Assembly: GCF_000717655.1 (NCBI RefSeq) | Contig: NZ_JNZY01000005.1 | Span: 1 to 64,000 of the forward strand | DNA: 64,000 bases | Direction: 5' to 3' | Origin: Streptomyces katrae | GTDB taxonomy: Bacteria > Actinomycetota > Actinomycetes > Streptomycetales > Streptomycetaceae | Part shown: in pieces, positions 17,266 to 25,519 of the stretch | How positions within the stretch are numbered: the first letter of the stretch is position 1 | How the letters are laid out: each line of letters starts with the position of its first letter | Translations under genes and position numbers: made by a program | Notes under the pieces: generated by a model | Told to the model about the DNA's origin: nothing | Database searches by the model: none | What the model saw: only the letters and a program-made list of their open reading frames with translations

Positions 17266-17457
17266 CCTGTTCGCCCTCCGTCCGCATCCGGGGCAGCACG
17301 GCTCCTCGGGCCCCATTATGTCCGCGTCACCCGCCAACCTCGTGGAATCGCCGCGCCGACGGACGTATCAGCCGGGGGTGCCATGCGCGGCGGTGTTTGC
17401 TGGCGGCAGGAAGGACCCCATCCGCGGGGCCGCGATCCGCCAGGAGGAACCGGAAGC

Positions 17458-17766
17458 ATGAAGTTCGCACAGATCATCGACTTCGAGACCGAGCGCATCG
17501 ACGAGGTGCGAGACCTCCTGCGCGCCTACGAGGAACGGGCCCGATCGGCGGGCCGGACCGGCACCCCGGTGTCCCGCACCCTGCTCAAGGACCGGGCCAA
17601 TCCCAACCGCTACCTCGCGGTCGTCCAGTTCGAGTCCCACGAGGCCGCGATGGCCAACAGCAACGCGCCGGAGACGAACGAGCTGGCCCAGCAGCTCTCG
17701 GCCTTGATGACCAGGCCGCCGGTCTACACCGACTGCGACATCGCGGACCACCAGAACATGGGCTGA
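17458..17766 (+). CDS. Small conserved protein, dimeric alpha/beta-barrel-like
   Basis: 102 residues, MKFAQIIDFETERIDEV at the start and YLAVVQFESHEAAMANSN in the middle, a pattern like antibiotic-biosynthesis-monooxygenase-type ferredoxin folds. No catalytic residues can be named. A strong ribosome site (AGGAGG) precedes the ATG. It stands alone, divergent from the isomerase-like gene, so the intergenic region probably holds both promoters. Confidence 0.75.
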   Translation: MKFAQIIDFETERIDEVRDLLRAYEERARSAGRTGTPVSRTLLKDRANPNRYLAVVQFESHEAAMANSNAPETNELAQQLSALMTRPPVYTDCDIADHQNMG

Positions 17767-18000
17767 CCCGGCTGCGTCAGCCGGGGGTGGGGGCGGGTGA
17801 GGAGGGTCACCACAGGTGGCGGTCCCGGCGGGCCCGCTCCCGTTGCTAGATTGTTCGGCGGCCCGGTCTCCGAGGCCCCGGACGAGATGCGCCGTACCCG
17901 GTCATGCACGACGACGCGCCAGGCGCCGTCCCACCGGCAGGCGCCGACGCGCTGTCCGGCCCCGGGCGGCGTTCCCTCGTCGCACAGATGGGCTGACCAC

Positions 18001-18450
18001 ATGACCGTGCCGCTGACCCGCACCCTCTACCGGACGACCGCACACGCCAGCGGGGGACGTACCGGATCGGTGGTCGCCGACGACGGGCGCCTCGACGTCC
18101 GTCTGGCCCCGCCGCGCAAGAAGGTGCCCGGTACGACCAACCCCGAGCAGTTGTTCGCGGCCGGGTTCGCCGCCTGTTTCACCTCTGCGCTGGCCGAGGT
18201 CGCCGCCGAGTTCGGGGCGGATGCCTCGGCCGCGCGCGTCGCGTGCGAGGTACGGCTCGGTACCACCGACACGCCCGCGGGCTACGGTCTCGCGGTCGGC
18301 CTCACTGTCTCCCTGCCGGGGTGGAAGGCGGCCGATCTGCTTCCCCTGCTCCACCGGGCGGACGCGGTCTGTCCCTACTCCCAGGCGGTCCGCGGGAACA
18401 TCGAGCTCTCGCTGCTGGCCGTGGACGGCACCGCCGCCGTCGATGCCTGA
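18001..18450 (+). CDS. ohr: Organic hydroperoxide resistance protein (Ohr/OsmC family)
   Basis: 149 residues, close to the standard Ohr length. The two redox cysteines are present: Cys59 in AACFTSAL and Cys124 in VCPYSQAVRGN, with the conserved Arg20 (SGGRTG) and Glu49 (NPEQLF). It reduces organic hydroperoxides in the cytoplasm. The ending CPYSQAVRGNI is typical of Ohr rather than OsmC. No OhrR gene lies next to it. Its last 8 bases overlap the next gene, so the two are coupled. Confidence 0.92.
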   Translation: MTVPLTRTLYRTTAHASGGRTGSVVADDGRLDVRLAPPRKKVPGTTNPEQLFAAGFAACFTSALAEVAAEFGADASAARVACEVRLGTTDTPAGYGLAVGLTVSLPGWKAADLLPLLHRADAVCPYSQAVRGNIELSLLAVDGTAAVDA

Positions 18451-18871
18451 GCCCGCGGCGGGCGGGCCGGGCATACCGGTGCCCGAGCGGGGTGCGTGGC
18501 TGCGGCGCGGCATCAGCCGCAACGGCGGGCCCCTGGTGGAAGACCGCGAGGTGGTCTGGCTGCAGGCCGGTCCGTACTTCGCCGACAGCCGGGGCTTCGC
18601 CGGAGTCACGTCCTTCGACGGTTCCCGCGTGCACTTCCACCACCTGCAGGGCGAGCCCGGCGAGGACACGGGCACCTTCCGGCGGGAGGGGGCGAACCTC
18701 ATCGAGCGGGGCACCAACACGGACGGCAGTACCTTCCTGGAGGTCTGGACCCCACTGGCCGCCGCCGGCGGCGACACCGGCTCCTGGGCCGGTACCGGCT
18801 ACCACGTGGTGCGCGTCGGCCGGCACCTCGTACACGTTGATTCCCGTGCGGGCACGTACTGGCGGACATGA
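18443..18871 (+). CDS. Conserved protein of unknown function coupled to ohr
   Basis: 142 residues. It looks like a compact beta-rich soluble protein, with the repeated strand pattern EDREVVWLQAGPYFADSRGF, TSFDGSRVHFHH, DTGTFRREGANLIERGTN. The ATG at 18443 overlaps the end of ohr, so it is translated with it and may serve the same peroxide response. I know similar Streptomyces proteins but no function. A strong bidirectional hairpin follows. Confidence 0.75.
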   Translation: MPEPAAGGPGIPVPERGAWLRRGISRNGGPLVEDREVVWLQAGPYFADSRGFAGVTSFDGSRVHFHHLQGEPGEDTGTFRREGANLIERGTNTDGSTFLEVWTPLAAAGGDTGSWAGTGYHVVRVGRHLVHVDSRAGTYWRT

Positions 18872-18876
18872 ACGGG

Positions 18877-18912
18877 CGTGCCGGCAAGCGTCCTTGAACG
18901 CTTTCCGGCACG
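18877..18912. terminator. Strong bidirectional hairpin terminator
   Basis: CGTGCCGG pairs with CCGGCACG and, after one mismatch, AAGCGT pairs with ACGCTT around the loop CCTTGA. This gives 14 pairs. It begins 5 bases after the stop of the plus-strand gene and ends 14 bases before the stop of the minus-strand remnant, so it can end transcription from both sides. Confidence 0.85.
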
Positions 18913-18926
18913 CTGCCGTCACGCCC

Positions 18927-19160
18927 TCACTTGCCGTAGTACGCGGTGTGGATCGTCAGTGTCGACTTGTTGCCCCGCGGCTTGAAGTTCTTCCCGGCCG
19001 CCGAGCCCTGCACGGCCCCCGGGAACTGGACCGACTTGCCCGCCGGGGCGCGCGAGGCGAGGTCGACGGGGGCCGCGAAGCGGACCGTGGACACCGGCAG
19101 CGCCGTGGTGGCCGCGACCTGCCGGGAGCGGAAGGTGAACTCGGCGTCGATACGGGTGGA
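18927..19160 (-). pseudogene. C-terminal remnant of an S8 (subtilisin-like) peptidase
   Basis: The minus-strand frame ending at 18927 encodes about 77 residues including FTFRSRQVAATTALPVSTVR, then FAAPVDLASRAPAGKSVQFP, and ends TIHTAYYGK. The alternation of TALPV.TVRF..PVDL...APAGK with a following beta-strand segment is that of the beta-rich C-terminal domain of large secreted Streptomyces subtilases. No start codon with a ribosome site and no catalytic domain precede it, so the 5' part has been lost. Assignment rests on pattern memory only. Confidence 0.45.
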
Positions 19161-19301
19161 GCGGCTGCGGCCTTCGCCGGGCGCTCGACGGAGGTCGTCA
19201 GACCGAAGGGGCCGCTCCCCCGCGCCCGGCGCGCGCCCCTCCGGTTGGCCGTCTCCGTATGCCGGAAGGGGCCCCCGCAGGGGCGGTAGGCCGGTCCCGG
19301 C

Positions 19302-20123
19302 TCAGGTCGGGTGCGGGGCGGTGGGGCCGCGACGGGGGCGGTGGGTGGAGCCCCGCCCGAACAGATGGTGGGCGGCAGCGCCCAGGGCGGCGCCGAGGGC
19401 GGGTGCCACGAGGTAGATCCACAAGCCTGCGGTGCTTCCCGACATCAGCGCGGGCCCGAACTGGCGGGCGGGATTGGCGGCGCCGCCGCTGAGGGGGCCC
19501 AGGACGGCCACGATCGCCCAGATGAGAACCGCCAGGGCCCAGGGGAACCATCGCTCGTGGGCCGGGTGGGCGAGGAAAAAGCCGATCATCAGGGTGATCG
19601 CGACCAGGCAGCCGCCCTCGGCCGCGAAGACGGCCCAGCCGTTCCACGACGGCGCCGCAGCCGCCGCGCCGTAGCCGACCCGCGCGACCGCCGGCCCCCA
19701 GGCCAGGCGGGCCAGAGCCGTCCCGGCAACCGCCCCGCCCAGCTGCGCGACGACGTACACCGCCACGCCCCGGCCGGGGAAGGCCCTCAACAGCCACAGC
19801 GCGAGCGTGATCGCGGGATTCATGTGCCCGCCCGAACGCCGCCCCCACGGGGAGCGGATCAGCCCGAAGACGACCGCCCCGGCCAGCGCACCCACCACGA
19901 GGAGGGCCGACCGGACGTGCGCAAGGGCGAGGGGGGAAGCCGGATCGAGCACCCAGCGGATGACCGTGACCACGGCGAACATCAGCACCGCGGTCAGGGC
20001 GAACTCGTACAGGGGGTAACCGCGGCGCTCGGGCTCGGTTCGCCCGGGCGCCGGGCCGGAACCCGTCTGTGTTCCGGGTGGAGCGGCCGGGGAACCGGAA
20101 CCAGACATCTCGCCTCCGCTCAT
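19302..20123 (-). CDS. Aquaporin/MIP-family channel
   Basis: 273 residues with six membrane helices and both half-helix motifs: GGHMNPAITLAL (NPA about 102-104) and GGAANPARQFGPAL (NPA about 217-219). The N-terminal 35 residues are Gly/Pro-rich and cytoplasmic. It conducts water or small uncharged solutes. The residue after the second NPA is Arg, as in the family filter. ATG at 20123 behind GGGAGA; an alternative ATG at 20108 has GGAGG upstream. It lies directly downstream of the voltage-gated channel gene on the same strand. Confidence 0.93.
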   Translation of the reverse strand: MSGGEMSGSGSPAAPPGTQTGSGPAPGRTEPERRGYPLYEFALTAVLMFAVVTVIRWVLDPASPLALAHVRSALLVVGALAGAVVFGLIRSPWGRRSGGHMNPAITLALWLLRAFPGRGVAVYVVAQLGGAVAGTALARLAWGPAVARVGYGAAAAAPSWNGWAVFAAEGGCLVAITLMIGFFLAHPAHERWFPWALAVLIWAIVAVLGPLSGGAANPARQFGPALMSGSTAGLWIYLVAPALGAALGAAAHHLFGRGSTHRPRRGPTAPHPT

Positions 20124-20283
20124 GGTTCTCCCGTCGATCGGGCGCTCTCCGCGCTCGGGTGCGCGCCCGTGAGCGCCTCCAGGAAGCGTGCGGCACTCCA
20201 CGGCTGCAAGGTGCGCGTACACGCCGACGGGCGGGGCGGGATGCCCGCGTTGGCCGGTGGTGCTCCGCATTCCGGCGTTCGCC

Positions 20284-21231
20284 CTACCGGGCGCCGACCG
20301 ATGCCCGGGCCGGGGAGGGGGAGGCGGTCATGACGGGTGCTGCTCCGCCCGAGGGGTCGAGCTGGGCCTCCATGTCGTCGAGGGCGCTGCGGACCGCTGC
20401 AATCCGCAGGCGGAGTTCGTCGGCGGCCTCCGGGAGCGGCTGCCCTGCGCTCCCCGCGGGCTGCCAGGCGGTGTCCTGTGCAGTCCGGTTCGCCGCCGCT
20501 TCCATCTCGCGCGCCTCCTCCAGGGCGTTGAGTACGACCCCGATCAGCACGTTGACCAGGACGAACGAGGCAAGGAGCACGTACGAGGCGTAGTAGAGGA
20601 TGCTGAACGGAGAGACCGCCAGTCCGGCGTGGACGGCATCGCCCAGGCCCTCCAGCGTCATCAGCAGGAACAGCGTCAGTCCGGCCCGGCCGAGGGAACC
20701 GTAGTGCTCCGGGTCGTGCCCGGCGAAGCAGATCCAGCCGATCATGGCGTAGACGTACAGGATCAGGGCGCCGACGAACAGGAAGCTGACCGTTCCCGGC
20801 AGACTGCGGCCGACGGCGACGAGCAGGACCCGTAGCTGTGGCATGAACTGCGCGGTACGCAGTACCCGCGCCAGACGCAAGAGGCGCAACAGGGTGGTGT
20901 TTTCCCGCAGGAAGGGAACGAAGGCCGAAGAGACCACCAGCAGGTCGAACACGTTCCACGGGTCTCGGAAGAAAGCTTTCGGCCGGTCGATGTGCGCGCC
21001 CAGACGGATCAGGATCTCGAGGCTGAACGCGGCGATGCAGAACTGTTCGGCCGAATCGAGAAGGCCGCCGTACTCCACCGACAATCCGCTGTAGGTCTCG
21101 ACGCCCAGCAGTACGGCGTTCAACAGGATCACCGAGATGACGCCGAGCGAGAACGCCGGCTTCTCGCATACGTGACGGCAGCGCGCGGCAAGCCTTCGGC
21201 GGCCGCTGTACGCCTCGATGAGGTCTGGCAT
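20284..21231 (-). CDS. Voltage-gated cation channel of the bacterial NaVBac type
   Basis: 315 residues: one six-helix domain. Helix S4 carries regularly spaced arginines (LLRLLRLARVLR, R116/R119/R122/R125). The pore loop has MTLEGLGD (191-198), comparable to the TLESW filter of bacterial sodium channels, with Glu at the selectivity position. A soluble helical tail (about 235-315) could form the usual tetramerising coiled coil. The ATG at 21231 is preferred because GGGAG lies 4 bases before it. It should form a homotetrameric Na+- or Ca2+-type channel; ion preference cannot be read with confidence. Confidence 0.88.
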   Translation of the reverse strand: MPDLIEAYSGRRRLAARCRHVCEKPAFSLGVISVILLNAVLLGVETYSGLSVEYGGLLDSAEQFCIAAFSLEILIRLGAHIDRPKAFFRDPWNVFDLLVVSSAFVPFLRENTTLLRLLRLARVLRTAQFMPQLRVLLVAVGRSLPGTVSFLFVGALILYVYAMIGWICFAGHDPEHYGSLGRAGLTLFLLMTLEGLGDAVHAGLAVSPFSILYYASYVLLASFVLVNVLIGVVLNALEEAREMEAAANRTAQDTAWQPAGSAGQPLPEAADELRLRIAAVRSALDDMEAQLDPSGGAAPVMTASPSPARASVGAR

Positions 21232-21444
21232 CATGCTCCCTGCCCGGCCACCGGCGCCCCGGTCGCACGTCGTATCGCGCCCCGGTGGACGCCGAGGCTT
21301 TGATCAAGCTCCGCGTCGTGTAACGCCGTACGGCCGGATTCGAGACGCCCCGGCCCGACACATCCCCCGATCGGGGAGCCGTAGGAGGAGCCGAGGGCCC
21401 GGCGGCCCGTCGCGTGCCGAGCGCGCCGGGCGGGCGGGCAGGGG

Positions 21445-22008
21445 TCAGGCGGCGAGGGCTTCGATCACTTCAGCGCCCGGGAGCTGCGTGAACAGCTTCC
21501 CGGGAACGATGAGCTTGCCGCGGCGGCGGCCGCTGCCGACCAGCACGTACGGCAGCCCGGCCACGACGGCGTCCACCAGCAACGGCCAGTCCGACGGCAG
21601 GCCGATGGGGGTGATGCCGCCGTACTCCATGCCACTGAGCTGCACCGCGGTGTCCATCGGCGCGAAGGACACTTTGCGGGCGGCGAGGCGACGGCGCACC
21701 ACGCCGTTGACGTCGGCGCGGGCTCCAGAGGGGACCAGGCACGCGGCCAGCGTGGACTCGCCACCGCGCTTGGCGGAGACGATCACGCAGTTCGCCGACT
21801 GCGCGAGGAGCTCTTGCCCGTAGTGCTCGACGAAGGCGGCGGTGTCCGCGATGGCCGGGTCGGTGTCGACGTACACGATGTCCTCGGCCGGGACAGTGCC
21901 GTGCCAGGTGCGGACCGCCTCGGCCACCGGCCCGGTGAGTTCGGCGAGGCAGTCCGGCGCCGGGCGGGCGTTGTCGAAGGAACCGATGGGTGCGCGCATG
22001 CCTGCCAT
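21445..22008 (-). CDS. YbaK/EbsC-family aminoacyl-tRNA deacylase-like protein
   Basis: 187 residues. The YbaK fold signature is visible: CVIVSAKRGGESTLAACLVP, then DVNGVVRRRLAARKVSFAP, and GMEYGGITPIGLP near the end. These proteins remove mischarged amino acids from tRNA in trans. Start at 22008 or 21999; the latter follows GGCAGG too closely. It stands upstream of the thiopeptide cluster and is divergent from it, with no evident link. Confidence 0.88.
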   Translation of the reverse strand: MAGMRAPIGSFDNARPAPDCLAELTGPVAEAVRTWHGTVPAEDIVYVDTDPAIADTAAFVEHYGQELLAQSANCVIVSAKRGGESTLAACLVPSGARADVNGVVRRRLAARKVSFAPMDTAVQLSGMEYGGITPIGLPSDWPLLVDAVVAGLPYVLVGSGRRRGKLIVPGKLFTQLPGAEVIEALAA

Positions 22009-22354
22009 TGTGCACGGCCGCCCGTCGGACGGACCGGTACAGCATGCCCGTGGAGGGATCACCCGGTCGCCGTGCGGCACGGGGGCGGGCACCGTCCGCC
22101 CGGCCACCGGCAGGAAGCCGGCGGCCTGCCGTGACGTGACGTACTAGGCCGGGACAACAGGCCGACATGACACGTGCAGTTGCCGACGGTCCGTGACGGC
22201 GCAGACACTCGTGCTGCACCACGACGCTCATTCGGAAGCTCCCGACCACGAACCGTCTGTTCCCCGGGGGCACTCCGCCCGTCGGCCGCGGGCGCCGGCC
22301 AGCCGACGCCGTCTTCGCGGTTCCGCAACCCCTCATGAACGAGAGGAAATCCGC
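22009..22354. other. Upstream region of the thiopeptide precursor gene
   Basis: About 350 bases between the divergent YbaK and lazA genes. They must hold the cluster promoter, but I can point to no convincing -35/-10 pair. GACAACAGGCCGACATGACACG near 22160 (second half GACATGACACG) is the most AT-richer part. No regulator gene lies beside the cluster. Confidence 0.4.
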
Positions 22355-22546
22355 ATGTCCGGAGCCTCTGCCACCACCGGGTACAACCACCTCGATCTGG
22401 ACCTGGACCTGGACCTCAGCGAGCTGACCGTCACCGCGCTGAGCGACACCGCCGCACTGCCCGAGAACGGCGCCTCATGGGGCTCCTGCTCCTGCCAGGG
22501 CTCGTCCTCCTGCGCCCAGCCGCAGGTGGAGACGCCCGTCGTCTGA
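22355..22546 (+). CDS. lazA: Lactazole-type thiopeptide precursor peptide
   Basis: 63 residues. The acidic leader (1-40) contains four LD repeats, LDLDLDLDLSELTVTALSD, and ends PENGA. The core is SWGSCSCQGSSSC followed by AQPQVETPVV. From memory, the lactazole core is SWGSCSCQASSSC with tail AQPQDM, so every Ser and Cys position is kept, with Ala9 to Gly and a longer tail. The expected product has thiazoles from Cys5, 7 and 13, dehydrated serines, and a pyridine from Ser1 and Ser12 closing the macrocycle. GAGGA lies 9 bases before the ATG. The modifying enzymes follow as lazB-F. Confidence 0.95.
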   Translation: MSGASATTGYNHLDLDLDLDLSELTVTALSDTAALPENGASWGSCSCQGSSSCAQPQVETPVV

Positions 22547-22558
22547 CAGCTGTGAAGT

Positions 22559-22609
22559 GGCCGCTCCCGTGCGGCCGGCCCACCCGGGCCGGCCGCACGG
22601 GCTGCGGCC
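22559..22609 (+). terminator. Long perfect hairpin between lazA and lazB (terminator/attenuator)
   Basis: Bases 22566-22581 pair perfectly with 22586-22601 (16 bp, arm CCCGTGCGGCCGGCCC, loop ACCC). Outer GGCCGC/GCGGCC pairs add six more after a small bulge. It begins 13 bases after the lazA stop. Such a structure would end most transcripts after the precursor and let a minority continue into the enzyme genes, or stabilise the 3' end of a short lazA mRNA. Confidence 0.8.
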
Positions 22610-22658
22610 CGAGCCGGAGGACAGCTCACAGGCCCACACCGCACCACGGGAGCCCGCC

Positions 22659-25412
22659 TTGCCGCACCCCGCCCAGCCAGCCGCACCGCAACACGTCGCG
22701 CCCGCGTCGGGGACCGCTCGCCCTCCGGCGCGGCCGCCCGCCGGGACCGCCCCGTACGCGCTGGTCCGCACCACGGTGACGGCGCACCCTGCACAGCCGG
22801 AGAAGGCCGCGCGGGTACGGATCCTGCTCGACCGGCTCACCGCCCTCGCGGCACAGGAGGACACACTGCGTCCGGCGCTGTGCGACGACCTCTTCGCCTC
22901 CCGGCCAGGACACACCGAGGAGTTCCACCGCCACGTGGTGCTCCCGCTGCGCCGTGCGCTGCACAACGGCCGCACCCCCCGCCCCGCCCTGCTGGCCCGC
23001 CTCGACGACCTGCCGACACGAGTGCCCCGGCTCGGTACCTGGCTGAACCTGCGCGAGCTCCGCGACGCACTCCTCGCAGATCTGGCCGCAGCCGTCCCCG
23101 ATGCCCTGACCGCCGAGCGATCCGCCCTCGCGGAAGTGTGCCGCTCCCCCGGCTTCACCCGGGCCGTCGCACTCACCAGTGGCGACCTGCTGCGCGCAGT
23201 GTCCCGGGCCGCCCGGGACGAAGGCGGGCGCAGGGCCCGCAAGGAGGAGCCCTCGGTGCTGCGGCATGCCCTGCGTGCCAGTACGAAGACCAGTCCGCTG
23301 TCGTGGTTCACCGCTGTGGGGTGGTCCGGCGGTCCGGATCCGTCGGCCGAGCCGGTACGGGCGCTGCCGCCGCTGCGGTCCGTGGTGCGGGAGCACCGGA
23401 CGCTCGTCGAGGCGCTCGTCGCCGCGCTGCTGGACGAACCGCGCCGCCGGCGCACGCTCGCCCACCGCATGACCAGCGGGGCGCGGCACACCGCGGACGG
23501 GCGGGCCCTGTACGTGCGGGACCGCACGGTCTTCGCGGGCGGCCGGTACCTCGTCACCCGCGAGGAGACGATCGAGCTCGCCGCCCGCCCCGCCCTGACC
23601 GCGCTCGACGCGCTCGCAGCCGCGCCCGCAACCCTCGACGAGCTGGCGGTCCGGCTCGGCGCGGCCCTCGGCCGCCCCCGCACGGACCCCGCCGTCGGCC
23701 GCTTCCTCGGTCAACTGACCGACGGTGGCCTGCTGGTGCCCGTGGAGCCCGTCGACCCCCAGGACCCGCACCCGTTGCGTGCGCTGGCCCTCTGGTTGAG
23801 CCAATGGCCCGAGGACGCGGCGCTGAGCGATCGGATCGACCGGATGGCTGCCGACACCGCCGGATTCGCGAACGCCCGGGCCGAGGAGCGGCCCGCCCTG
23901 CTCGCCGGCCTGGCGGACCGCTGGCGCCGCCTGCTGGCCGACGCCGGCCGGCCCGTGCCGGCCGATGCCGCTCCGCTGAGCGTGCTCTCCGAGGACGTGC
24001 TCGCCGACCACGTGCTCGCCTCCGCACACGCGACCACCGCCGCCGTGGGGACCGGCGAACCGGTCCCCACGGGCCGGCTGACCGGCGCGGACCGGGCCGT
24101 GCTCGGTGAACTCAACGCCCTCGCCGAGCTGTTCGACCTCGGGCACCTGATGCGGCGGGCCGCACTGGAGCGCTTCGTGTCCCGCTATGGGCGCGGCGGG
24201 ACCTGCCCGACCCCATGGGAGTTCGGCGCCGACACCGCCGCCGCCTGGGAGGAGGCCGCGCGCCTCGCCGTACGGCCGTCCGGCGACCCGGGGCTCTCCC
24301 GTGAGCTGACCGAACTGGGCGGGCTGCGAGAGGAGTTCGTCCAGCACGTACGGACCGCCTCGGCGGCCGCACCCGGCGGCTGGGCCGAGGAGGTCGTCCT
24401 GCCCGCCGAGGAGGTCCGCGGACTCGCCGCCCGGCTGCCGGGCTGGACCGCCGCCCGCCCGCTGAGTTACGCATGGTTCGTGCAACGCGCGGCCCCGGCC
24501 GCGTTCGGCCCGGACGGCGCCGCCCCCGGCGGCCTGCTCTGCGTCAACCACGTCTACGGCGGCTGGGGCCGTTTCACCAGCCGCTTCCTGGACCACCTGC
24601 CCCGCGGCGCCGCCGCGCAGGTGGCCCGCGCGATCCGCCGCGGCCTCGGCGACGGCGCCCGGGCCGCCCAGATCCGCCCGGTGGGCGGCTTCAACGCCAA
24701 TCTCCATCCGCTGCTGGCCGGCGAGGAGATCGGCCCCGACCGGTACCGGAGCGCGCTCGCCGAGGGGGATGTGGAGTTGGTCCACGACCCGGTGTCCGAC
24801 CAGCTCCGGCTTCGGCTGCGGGCCACCGGCGAGCCCCTCGACGTCCTCTACCTCGGCTTCCTCGCCCCGGTCATGCTGCCGCAGCGCCTCGCGCCGTTCC
24901 TCTGCGACCATCCGGCCGGCGTCGTGGACTTCCGGCGGCTCCTCCCCCGCCGCACCCTGACCGCTCCCGGCGGCGAGGTACGGCGGACACCCCGGCTGCG
25001 CCACGCCCACGCGGTGCTCGCCCGGCAGCGCTGGCACCTGCCCGAAGGGGTACTGGCCGCACTCCGCGCCGACCTCGCGGCCGACCCCGGCGCGGTCCCG
25101 GCCGCCGCGGCGGCCCGTTGGCGGGCCCTGCTGGGGCTGCCCGGGCAATTGTTCCTGCACCCGGTACCGGAGCCTCCTGCCGGGCGGCCCGCCGAGGACT
25201 TCGTACGGAGTCTGCGCGCGCCGAAGCCGCAGGCCGTCGACCTGGGCAGCGCCCTGCACCTGCGCTGCCTCTCGGCCTGGCTGGCCCGCCATCCGCGCGG
25301 CGTGGTGCTGGAGGAGGCGCTGCCCGTCTTCGGCGGCCGGAGCCGCCCCGCGCATGCCGTGGAGCTCATCGCCGAGACCTACCGGCCTGCCCGCACGGCC
25401 CGGTCGGGCTGA
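22659..25412 (+). CDS. lazB: Glutamyl-tRNA-dependent lanthipeptide-type dehydratase, glutamylation subunit
   Basis: About 917 residues. It matches the N-terminal (glutamylation) domain of class I lantibiotic dehydratases: the block around 205-220 reads LRASTKTSPLSWFTAVGW, and further family blocks include YAWFVQRAAPAAFG and NHVYGGWGRF. In thiopeptide assembly it transfers Glu from glutamyl-tRNA to core serines; elimination is done by the separate domain in LazF. I chose the TTG at 22659, which has GGGAG 6 bases upstream. The frame extends to 22557, but that would place the hairpin inside the gene. The first 40 residues are Pro/Ala-rich. Confidence 0.93.
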   Translation: MPHPAQPAAPQHVAPASGTARPPARPPAGTAPYALVRTTVTAHPAQPEKAARVRILLDRLTALAAQEDTLRPALCDDLFASRPGHTEEFHRHVVLPLRRALHNGRTPRPALLARLDDLPTRVPRLGTWLNLRELRDALLADLAAAVPDALTAERSALAEVCRSPGFTRAVALTSGDLLRAVSRAARDEGGRRARKEEPSVLRHALRASTKTSPLSWFTAVGWSGGPDPSAEPVRALPPLRSVVREHRTLVEALVAALLDEPRRRRTLAHRMTSGARHTADGRALYVRDRTVFAGGRYLVTREETIELAARPALTALDALAAAPATLDELAVRLGAALGRPRTDPAVGRFLGQLTDGGLLVPVEPVDPQDPHPLRALALWLSQWPEDAALSDRIDRMAADTAGFANARAEERPALLAGLADRWRRLLADAGRPVPADAAPLSVLSEDVLADHVLASAHATTAAVGTGEPVPTGRLTGADRAVLGELNALAELFDLGHLMRRAALERFVSRYGRGGTCPTPWEFGADTAAAWEEAARLAVRPSGDPGLSRELTELGGLREEFVQHVRTASAAAPGGWAEEVVLPAEEVRGLAARLPGWTAARPLSYAWFVQRAAPAAFGPDGAAPGGLLCVNHVYGGWGRFTSRFLDHLPRGAAAQVARAIRRGLGDGARAAQIRPVGGFNANLHPLLAGEEIGPDRYRSALAEGDVELVHDPVSDQLRLRLRATGEPLDVLYLGFLAPVMLPQRLAPFLCDHPAGVVDFRRLLPRRTLTAPGGEVRRTPRLRHAHAVLARQRWHLPEGVLAALRADLAADPGAVPAAAAARWRALLGLPGQLFLHPVPEPPAGRPAEDFVRSLRAPKPQAVDLGSALHLRCLSAWLARHPRGVVLEEALPVFGGRSRPAHAVELIAETYRPARTARSG

Positions 25413-25519
25413 GCGCACCCCGTGCCGCCCGAACCACTCGTACCCCCCGCGCCGTTCCGGCCGCCCGTCCCGGCGGACCCCGTCGCCACCCCGCCCGTCA
25501 TCCGCCGAGGAGGCACCCC

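Noticed and set aside
17266..17337. Longer, Cys-rich N-terminus of the isomerase-like protein (CCPGCGRR)
   Set aside because: The GTG at 17265 has a strong ribosome site and gives the family's usual start; the Cys cluster is probably upstream DNA read in frame.
22557..22658. Upstream extension of lazB
   Set aside because: Would put a 22-pair hairpin inside the coding region and has no ribosome site, while the TTG at 22659 has GGGAG at a good distance.
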